From: Actinomycetes bacterium
GTDB taxonomy: Bacteria; Actinomycetota; Acidimicrobiia; Acidimicrobiales; UBA8190
Direction: 5' to 3'
DNA length: 5,211 nt
Assembly (NCBI GenBank): GCA_021779775.1
Contig: JAJYAB010000159.1
Span: 1 to 5,211 of the forward strand
The notes under the pieces are model-generated. The model ran no database searches. It had not been told where the DNA came from and saw nothing but the letters and a program-made list of their open reading frames with translations. A program made the translations under genes and the position numbers. Shown here piece by piece: positions 1-4,109 of the stretch. Numbering within the stretch: the first letter of the stretch is position 1; each line of letters starts with the position of its first letter.

Positions 1-16
1 GGTGACCCGGCGCTCC

Positions 17-42
17 GGATCAGCCCCGAGCGCGGCTGATCC
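17..42. terminator. Perfect 9-bp inverted repeat over the stop codon
   Basis: GGATCAGCC (17-25) and GGCTGATCC (34-42) are perfect inverted repeats separated by 8 nt. The TGA stop of the (-) gene (20-22) lies inside the distal arm, so the hairpin forms at the very end of that mRNA. No T-tract follows on the (-) strand, which is common for GC-rich actinobacterial terminators. It could also act as a 3' stabilising hairpin. Confidence 0.6.
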
Positions 43-481
43 CGGCCTTACGTAGCGTCTCCGCCGACACACCGGCCGACCGCCACGTGGAGTAGTTGAT
101 GCTCTTCCGGTCGCCGTAGGCCTTCGCCACCTTGACGAATGCCGCCTCGAGCGAAGTGAGGTCGTCACCATCACCGGCCTGGGCCGAGCGCTGTAATGCC
201 GCCCGAAGGTCCGCCTGCTCTTGGAGGAGATGTAGTCGTGCCATCGGGTCGACCCTGCCCAGGCGCTCTTCCACTGCGGCAAGGCGGCGCTGGATGGAGT
301 CGGGACTCCGCTTGCGACCTCGGCGCGGGCGATTACTGTCGAGCGCTTCGAGGTAGTGGCGAACGGTGCGGCCTTCTTCACGGCCTTGTGCCAGCGCTGC
401 TTTGTGGTCGTCGGACATTGGTGTCCGCTTGCCTGCCTTGGTGGCTTTGGAGGTATTGGCGGCTTTGGAGGTAGTTGCCAT
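20..481 (-). CDS. Small basic coiled-coil protein of unknown function
   Basis: I do not recognise a named family. The 153-residue product from the ATG at 481 has a Lys/Ala/Thr/Ser-rich N-terminus (about 2-20), a helical segment starting PMSDDHKAAL (from 21), a very basic RPRRGRKRS patch (51-59) resembling an AT-hook or DNA-contact tail, a probable amphipathic coiled coil (about 62-98), an acidic linker (about 103-107) and a C-terminal helical module with a Trp (about 115-148). There is no signal peptide or membrane segment, so it is probably cytoplasmic. Nucleic-acid binding is my inference from the basic patches. The reading frame opens further upstream (ATGs at 562 and 490). The one at 562 lies inside a 13-bp repeat array. 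The one at 490 overlaps the promoter -10, although it has a weak AAGG upstream. I chose 481 because a good promoter ends 7 nt before it, implying a leaderless mRNA. It is divergent from purL. Confidence 0.75.
   Translation of the reverse strand: MATTSKAANTSKATKAGKRTPMSDDHKAALAQGREEGRTVRHYLEALDSNRPRRGRKRSPDSIQRRLAAVEERLGRVDPMARLHLLQEQADLRAALQRSAQAGDGDDLTSLEAAFVKVAKAYGDRKSINYSTWRSAGVSAETLRKAGISRARG
443..473 (-). repeat. 18-bp-period duplication in the 5' end of the small gene
   Basis: GGCTTTGGAGGTA occurs at 443-455 and again at 461-473, a period of 18 bp. On the coding strand it encodes two copies of a six-residue unit containing T-S-K-A. The unit keeps the reading frame and builds the lysine-rich N-terminal tail, so it looks like expansion of a disordered basic tail. 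Confidence 0.7.
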
Positions 482-488
482 GTTTGCC

Positions 489-517
489 ATTATGCCTTGA
501 AATGACCGTGATGACAA
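489..517 (-). promoter_or_regulatory. Promoter of the small gene, leaderless geometry
   Basis: On the (-) strand TTGTCA (517-512, 5/6 match to TTGACA) and CATAAT (494-489, 5/6 match to TATAAT) are separated by exactly 17 nt. Seven nt after the -10 comes the ATG at 481, so the predicted +1 is the A of the start codon. This is the best sigma-70-type promoter match in the window, and it decides the start chosen for the gene. Confidence 0.65.
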
Positions 518-522
518 TTCCA

Positions 523-575
523 TTGGATGCACCCATCCTTTGGATGCACCCATTGGATGCACCCATTGGATGCAC
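523..575. repeat. Four-copy array of the near-palindrome TTGGATGCACCCA
   Basis: TTGGATGCAC starts at 523, 540, 553 and 566, with steps of 17, 13 and 13 bp. The first three copies continue as CCA and the fourth diverges after GCAC. The core TGGATGCACCCA matches its own reverse complement at 10 of 12 positions, centred on TGCA, as expected for a dimeric-regulator half-site pair. The array lies immediately upstream of the -35 of the small gene (about -42 to -94 from its predicted +1) and about 210 bp upstream of the purL start. The unit length is not a multiple of three and the array does not look coding. Confidence 0.85.
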
Positions 576-594
576 TTCGGTCAATGACGGTGTC

Positions 595-622
595 CCCTGC
601 GGAGAGCAGGCAGGGCAACTCC
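595..622 (+). promoter_or_regulatory. Possible hairpin/pseudoknot in the purL upstream region
   Basis: CCCTGC (595-600) can pair with GCAGGG (610-615) around a 9-nt loop, or CCTGC (596-600) can pair with GCAGG (606-610) around GGAGA, so the two pairings exclude each other. Loop GGAG (601-604) is also complementary to CTCC (619-622), which would make an H-type pseudoknot. It would matter only if transcribed, and purL transcription may start downstream. It matches no riboswitch class I know. Confidence 0.25.
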
Positions 623-679
623 GGCGTTGTCGATGCCGAATCCGGGTATGCGGTGCCTGGTTAGGAATGCGACGCTTTC

Positions 680-715
680 GGTCGGGACCGGGTAAGCCCC
701 GGGGAGCCACCGGCC
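680..715 (+). promoter_or_regulatory. Nested GC-rich stem-loop upstream of purL
   Basis: GGTCG (680-684) pairs with CGGCC (711-715, one G-U pair), enclosing CCGGG (688-692) and CCCGG (698-702) around the 5-nt loop TAAGC. It could be a leader element or simple GC-rich chance. No T-tract follows. Confidence 0.2.
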
Positions 716-746
716 CTCCATGTCGTGCCGGGCGCCGCAGCGAGCC

Positions 747-753
747 GGAGGAG
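747..753 (+). promoter_or_regulatory. Strong Shine-Dalgarno that does not fit the purL frame
   Basis: GGAGGAG is followed by CCG and then ATG at 757, with 5 nt between GGAGG and the ATG. That ATG is out of frame with purL. The first in-frame ATG downstream is at 783, 29 nt away and too far for this site. The same GAGGAGCCG string precedes the purF GTG, where it does fit the frame. Confidence 0.5.
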
Positions 754-756
754 CCG

Positions 757-855
757 ATGGCGTACCAGGTACGGTGTCGGCGATGGCAGACGCCGACGAG
801 CACCTCCACCGCTCCCTCGGCGTCACCGACGACGAGGCTGACCGTATCGCCGTGA
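757..855 (+). CDS. Possible small ORF overlapping the 5' end of purL
   Basis: An ATG behind the strong Shine-Dalgarno opens a 32-codon frame that overlaps the first 73 bp of purL in another frame and ends with TGA at 853-855. The peptide begins MAYQVRCRRW and then becomes Pro/Ser/Thr-rich, as expected for an out-of-frame reading of GC-rich purL codons. I recognise no family. It could be a translated leader ORF, a chance frame, or the sign of a lost base, in which case this ATG would be the original purL start. Confidence 0.2.
   Translation: MAYQVRCRRWQTPTSTSTAPSASPTTRLTVSP
770..775 (+). promoter_or_regulatory. Candidate purL -10 hexamer, leaderless geometry
   Basis: TACGGT is the only TANNNT hexamer between the repeat array and the ATG at 783. 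It ends exactly 7 nt before that ATG, so transcription would start on the start codon. No -35-like hexamer lies 16-19 nt upstream, so support comes only from position. Confidence 0.35.
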
Positions 856-3050
856 TCCTGGGGCGCCGGCCCAACCATCTCGAGCTGGCGATGTACGCGG
901 TCATGTGGAGCGAGCACTGCTCCTACAAGTCCTCGCGCCTGCATCTTCGGCGGCTACCCACCGACGGCCCCGACGTCCTCGTCGGCCCCGGGGAGAATGC
1001 CGGCGTCATCGATGTCGGTGATGGCATCGCCGTGGCGATCCGCATCGAGAGCCACAACCATCCTTCGGCGGTCGAGCCATACCAGGGCGCGGCTACCGGG
1101 GCTGGCGGTATCCTGCGCGACATCTTCACCATGGGTGCCCGTCCCATCGCGCTGATGGATCCGCTCTTCTTCGGTCCGCTCGACGACGCCCGCAACCGCT
1201 GGCTGCTCGAGGGTGTCGTGTCGGGGATCTCCGGCTATGGCAACGCTGTCGGCGTGCCGACGGTCGGGGGGGAGCTGACGTTCGCCCCGGGGTACTCCGG
1301 CAACCCCTTGGTCAACGTGCTCTGCCTCGGGGTCATGCCCAAGGAGCGGCTGGTGCTGGCCCGAGCGTCAGGCGAAGGGAACCTTGCCATGCTGCTCGGT
1401 GCGTCCACCGGGCGTGACGGCATCGGCGGTGTCAGCGTCCTGGCGTCGGCCGGGTTCGACGGCGGCGCCGACGACGCCAAGCGGCCCAGCGTGCAGGTGG
1501 GCGACCCGTTCGAGGAGAAGCGGCTCATCGAGGCCTGCCTGGAGATGCTCGACCGGGGGTTGGTCGTCGGAATCCAGGATCTGGGCGGTGCCGGGCTCTG
1601 CTGTGCCACGTCGGAGACCGCCGCCCGGGCCGGCATGGGGATGGACGTCGACGTGTCGGCCGTGCATCGCCGCCAGCCGGGCATGGAGCCGTTCGAGGTC
1701 ATGACGTCGGAGAGCCAGGAGCGCATGTTGGCCATCGTGGCTCCGGCCAACCGGGCGGAGGTGGAGGAGGTGTGCCGCCGCTGGGAGGTTCGGGCGTCGG
1801 TCGTCGGGGCGGTCACCGCCCCAGCCGAGGACGGTCAGGGCCGCCTGCGCATCTTGGACGGCCCCGGCGGGCAGGTGCTCGCCGATCTGCCAGCGGCTTC
1901 CCTGTCCGACGATGCGCCGCTGTACGACCGCCCCATGGCTCCGCCGGCCGACCTTGCTGCCCGGCGGGGTGACGACCCGCGTGCGCTGGCCGCTCCTGGC
2001 GACTGCACACCCGACCTGCTGGCCCTGCTCGGTGACGCGTCGTGGGTGTACCGCCAGTACGACCACCAGCTGTTCCTGAACACCGTCGAGGGTCCCGGCG
2101 GCGACGCCGCCGTGCTCCGGCTCGCTGCGCCGGGCCTGCCGACCAGCGAGCGGGCCGTCGCCTTGTCGACCGACTCCAATCCCCGCTGGTGCGCGCTCGA
2201 TCCCCGGGCCGGCACTGCATTGACTGTCGCCGAGGCTGTGCTGAACGTGGCTTGCACCGGGGCACGGGCGGTAGCCGTGGTGAACTGCCTCAACTTCGGG
2301 AACCCGGAGCATCCAGAGGTGATGTGGCAGTTGTCGGAGTCGATCGACGGCATGGCTGACGCATGCCGGGCCCTTGCCGTACCGGTCGTCGGCGGGAATG
2401 TCAGCTTCTACAACGAGAGCAGCGGTGTCGACATCGACCCGACACCGGTAGTGGGCGTGCTCGGCCTGGTCGAACGGCTCACGTGCCGGCCACCAGGGGT
2501 GGAGCTCGTTCCCGGGCAGACCGTGATCCTCCTGGGCCACACCGAGCCGACGCTCGCGGGCTCGCGTTGGGCAGTGGAGCGGCGTGGGCACCGTGGCGGG
2601 ATGCTCCCCACGCTCGACTACGCCCGGCATCGCGCGACGGTGGACCTGGTAGCCGGTCTCGTGGCGGGCACGGCGGTGGGCTCGGACGCGGCGGTGGGAT
2701 CACGGACCGGCCCCGCGCTGGTGGGGGGCATCCATGACGTGTCGGGAGGGGGTCTCGGGGTCGCCGTGGCGGAGTGCGCAGTCCGTTCGGGCATCGGGTG
2801 CCACATCTCCGGGGTCGAGGGGCACGCCGGGCTCTTCTCCGAGTCGCCCAGCCGGGTTGTGCTGTGCACGGGTGACCCGGAGACCGTCCTCGCCCGAGCC
2901 GGTGACGCCGGAGTGCCGGCCACCGTGCTCGGAGTCGCCGGAGGGGACCGCATCGTGGTGTCGGGCCTGATCGATGTCAGCGTTGCCGAGGCGGTGCGTG
3001 TGTGGAAGGGAGCCCTTCCTCTGGCACTCGGGGAGCCCGTACCCGGCTGA
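783..3050 (+). CDS. purL: Phosphoribosylformylglycinamidine synthase, small-type PurL
   Basis: This is the synthetase subunit of the FGAR amidotransferase. It converts FGAR, ATP and ammonia to FGAM (step 4 of de novo purine synthesis) in the cytoplasm, normally in complex with PurQ (glutaminase) and PurS. From the ATG at 783 it has 755 residues, close to the roughly 740 of small PurL, and lacks the fused glutaminase of the long form. Visible hallmarks are WSEHCSYKSS (42-51) with catalytic-type His45, SHNHPSAVEP (90-99), GRDGIGG (210-216), DPFEEKRLIE (241-250), DLGGAGL (266-272), then the second ATP-binding-like half with NCLNFGNPE (501-509), VGGNVSFYNES (536-546), HDVSGGGLG (651-659) and LFSES (684-688). 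The frame is intact. A Gly/Ala-rich linker at 628-643 is probably a surface loop. An in-frame ATG at 720 would add 21 poorly conserved-looking residues. I preferred 783 because the family N-terminus usually begins just before HRSLGVTDDEA. purS and purQ are not in view. Confidence 0.95.
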   Translation: MADADEHLHRSLGVTDDEADRIAVILGRRPNHLELAMYAVMWSEHCSYKSSRLHLRRLPTDGPDVLVGPGENAGVIDVGDGIAVAIRIESHNHPSAVEPYQGAATGAGGILRDIFTMGARPIALMDPLFFGPLDDARNRWLLEGVVSGISGYGNAVGVPTVGGELTFAPGYSGNPLVNVLCLGVMPKERLVLARASGEGNLAMLLGASTGRDGIGGVSVLASAGFDGGADDAKRPSVQVGDPFEEKRLIEACLEMLDRGLVVGIQDLGGAGLCCATSETAARAGMGMDVDVSAVHRRQPGMEPFEVMTSESQERMLAIVAPANRAEVEEVCRRWEVRASVVGAVTAPAEDGQGRLRILDGPGGQVLADLPAASLSDDAPLYDRPMAPPADLAARRGDDPRALAAPGDCTPDLLALLGDASWVYRQYDHQLFLNTVEGPGGDAAVLRLAAPGLPTSERAVALSTDSNPRWCALDPRAGTALTVAEAVLNVACTGARAVAVVNCLNFGNPEHPEVMWQLSESIDGMADACRALAVPVVGGNVSFYNESSGVDIDPTPVVGVLGLVERLTCRPPGVELVPGQTVILLGHTEPTLAGSRWAVERRGHRGGMLPTLDYARHRATVDLVAGLVAGTAVGSDAAVGSRTGPALVGGIHDVSGGGLGVAVAECAVRSGIGCHISGVEGHAGLFSESPSRVVLCTGDPETVLARAGDAGVPATVLGVAGGDRIVVSGLIDVSVAEAVRVWKGALPLALGEPVPG

Positions 3051-3069
3051 GGCCCCCCGGGGGGGTCAG
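3047..3069. terminator. Bidirectional palindrome between purL and the PHP gene
   Basis: CTGA (3047-3050) and TCAG (3066-3069) form outer arms around G2-C6-G7, giving a nearly symmetric 23-bp GC palindrome. The purL TGA (3048-3050) and the PHP TGA (3066-3068 on the opposite strand) both lie in the arms. The convergent genes are only 15 bp apart, so a shared two-way terminator is the natural reading. There is no T-tract on either side. Confidence 0.55.
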
Positions 3070-3929
3070 GGTCGCCGGGCGGCCAGGGCCTCCACCACGG
3101 AGTGGGGGACGTCCAGGTCGCCCTGGCCGGTGCCGACCGACAGGTCGGGCTTGAAGCTCCCGTGGAAATCGGATCCTCCGGTGGCGACCAGTCCGGAGCG
3201 CTCGGCCATGGCCCGAAGAGCCCGGCGGTCGTCGGGGGTGTAGCGACTGTAGATTGCCTCGATCCCGCTGAAGCCAGCCGCGGCCAGCTCGGCGACGACC
3301 TGCTCCAGGGCAGCGCCTCGAAGGCCGATGCTCAGCGGGTGGGCCAGGACCGCCACCGCCGACGATCCTCGGGCCAGCGTGGCCACCTCGACGGGACCGA
3401 GCCGGGCTTTCGGCACGTATGCCGCGCCCTGCTCGCCGAGCCAGCGGTCGAAGGCGTCGGACATGTCCTGCGCGACATGCATCTCGACCAGCGCCCGGGC
3501 GACGTGCGGCCGACCCAGGCCGTCCTCGCCGCCCGCTTCGGCAACCAGCCGGTCGTAGTCGACAGTCACGCCGAGTCCGGCCAGCCGGTCGACCAGGGCA
3601 CGATTGCGAGCCACGCGGTCACGTCGGAGCGCGACCAGCTCGTGCTGCAGCGGACCGTCGTCACCCTCGAGGAAGTACACGAGCACGTGCATCGAGGGCG
3701 ACCTGCCTGGCCCTGCCCCCGACAGCCCCGAACGGCACGACACCTCGCAGCCACGGATCAGGGTGATGCCGTGCTGGCGCGCCGTCACTTCGGCGGCATC
3801 CAGCCCGGCCAAGCTGTCGTGGTCGGTGAGCGCCACCGCCGTGCATCCCGCTATGGCGGCGAGCTCGGGGATCCGCTCGGGGAGCTCCGATCCGTCGGAG
3901 ACGGTGGAGTGGGTGTGCAGGTCGATCAT
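3066..3929 (-). CDS. PHP-domain metal-dependent phosphoesterase (RNase AM/TrpH-like)
   Basis: This is a PHP-superfamily hydrolase that probably removes phosphate from nucleotides or RNA ends using a divalent metal cluster. Relatives include E. coli YciV/RNase AM and 3',5'-nucleoside bisphosphate phosphatases. The 287-residue length matches that group, and no polymerase or other domain is attached. Metal ligands are visible in order: HTH (His5, His7), Asp12, TDHD (Asp36, His37), Glu62 in GCEVSC, His81, His142 in RPHVARAL, LAHP (His197), and SDFH (Asp254, His256). No signal peptide or membrane segment is seen. The frame opens upstream (ATGs at 3974 and 4142), but the fold begins at MIDLHTHS. 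The ATG at 3929 has no Shine-Dalgarno but sits 7 nt after a -10-like hexamer, so a leaderless mRNA is likely. It converges on purL and diverges from purF. The exact substrate cannot be read from sequence. Confidence 0.88.
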   Translation of the reverse strand: MIDLHTHSTVSDGSELPERIPELAAIAGCTAVALTDHDSLAGLDAAEVTARQHGITLIRGCEVSCRSGLSGAGPGRSPSMHVLVYFLEGDDGPLQHELVALRRDRVARNRALVDRLAGLGVTVDYDRLVAEAGGEDGLGRPHVARALVEMHVAQDMSDAFDRWLGEQGAAYVPKARLGPVEVATLARGSSAVAVLAHPLSIGLRGAALEQVVAELAAAGFSGIEAIYSRYTPDDRRALRAMAERSGLVATGGSDFHGSFKPDLSVGTGQGDLDVPHSVVEALAARRP

Positions 3930-3953
3930 CCCGGGGACGCTACCCGGGACGCT
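3930..3953 (-). repeat. Tandem repeat around the PHP -10
   Basis: On the (+) strand CCCGGGGACGCT (3930-3941) is followed after one base by CCCGGGACGCT (3943-3953), so two copies differ by one G. Read as protein in the upstream extension they give a G-S-V-P duplication. They flank and include the predicted PHP -10, so they may be a paired operator or a simple local duplication. Confidence 0.6.
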
Positions 3954-3964
3954 CCCATGGTCAG
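3937..3964 (-). promoter_or_regulatory. Candidate PHP-gene promoter, leaderless geometry
   Basis: On the (-) strand CTGACC (3964-3959, 4/6 match to TTGACA) is followed after 16 nt by TAGCGT (3942-3937, a TANNNT hexamer). Seven nt later comes the ATG at 3929. This would explain the absence of a ribosome-binding site. Confidence 0.5.
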
Positions 3965-3981
3965 CCCGAACCATGCCGGAG

Positions 3982-4009
3982 CACCGCATGGGGCGGTGGT
4001 CGGCATGCC
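3982..4009. repeat. Inverted repeat and palindrome in the PHP-purF divergent region
   Basis: CACCGC (3982-3987) and GCGGTG (3993-3998) are perfect 6-bp inverted repeats around ATGGG, and GGCATGCC (4002-4009) is a perfect palindrome. They lie between the two divergent starts, near where the purF -35 would be, so they could bind a regulator shared by both genes. I recognise no known purine-regulator operator here. Confidence 0.4.
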
Positions 4010-4022
4010 GCCTGCTGGCCGC

Positions 4023-4032
4023 ACGGTAGGCT
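4023..4032. promoter_or_regulatory. Overlapping divergent -10 hexamers for purF (+) and PHP side (-)
   Basis: TAGGCT (4027-4032, +) is a typical actinobacterial TANNNT -10. It would start purF transcription near 4039-4041 and give a leader of about 66 nt. TACCGT (4028-4023, -) shares the same TA step and faces the PHP gene. It could give a longer PHP transcript starting near 4016. No good -35 is visible for either. Confidence 0.45.
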
Positions 4033-4051
4033 CGTCGTAGAACGGCGGAGA

Positions 4052-4069
4052 GGAGCCACACTTGGCTCC
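4052..4069 (+). promoter_or_regulatory. purF leader hairpin overlapping a Shine-Dalgarno
   Basis: GGAGCC (4052-4057) and GGCTCC (4064-4069) are perfect inverted repeats with the 6-nt loop ACACTT. The 5' arm contains part of the purine-rich GGAGAGGAG (4047-4055), and the loop and 3' arm contain a TTG at 4062-4064. The stem could hide this ribosome-binding site. No T-tract follows, so a translational role fits better than termination. Confidence 0.45.
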
Positions 4070-4109
4070 GGTCGGTGCGACAAGGGCGGTTCGGGTGAGG
4101 AGCCGGTGA
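4062..4109 (+). CDS. Possible 15-codon purF leader ORF with TTG start
   Basis: GGAGAGGAG ends 6 nt before a TTG that opens a 15-codon frame rich in Ala, Val and Arg, with the peptide APVGATRAVRVRSR after the initiator. Its stop TGA (4107-4109) overlaps the purF GTG (4106-4108) as GTGA, the classic coupling arrangement. It could make purF translation depend on leader translation. The frame is too short to exclude chance. Confidence 0.3.
   Translation: MAPVGATRAVRVRSR
4098..4102 (+). promoter_or_regulatory. purF ribosome-binding site
   Basis: AGGAG (within GAGGAG, 4097-4102) is followed by CCG and the GTG at 4106. No other in-frame ATG, GTG or TTG lies in the upstream leader, so this site sets the purF start. 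Confidence 0.65.

Noticed and set aside
523..575. CRISPR array
   Set aside because: The units are 13 bp and tandem with no unique spacers, unlike CRISPR repeats of about 24-37 bp with spacers.
579..584. TTGACC on the (-) strand as an upstream -35 for the small gene
   Set aside because: No acceptable -10 lies 16-19 nt downstream, where the sequence is only the 13-bp repeats. The TTGTCA/CATAAT pair is much better.
595..720. ZTP, TPP, c-di-AMP, THF or PRPP riboswitch ahead of purL
   Set aside because: I compared remembered conserved cores (for example the CCGCCTGGGC element of ZTP and the CTGAGA element of TPP) and found none in this stretch.
720..782. ATG at 720 as the purL start
   Set aside because: The nearest purine-rich site (701-706) is 13 nt upstream, and the 21 extra residues do not look like PurL N-termini. 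It remains possible but less likely than 783.
378..944. 188-codon open frame on the (-) strand across the small gene, the intergenic region and purL
   Set aside because: It runs antisense to the purL start and out of frame with the small gene. Its Arg/His/Pro-rich composition is typical of a GC-rich shadow frame.
1368..2630. 420-codon open frame antisense to purL
   Set aside because: purL on the other strand has all its family motifs. The antisense frame has no recognisable domain and arises from high GC at third positions.
3102..4040. 312-codon (+) frame antisense to the PHP gene
   Set aside because: The PHP frame keeps every metal-ligand motif. The (+) frame has no domain and crosses the divergent promoter region.
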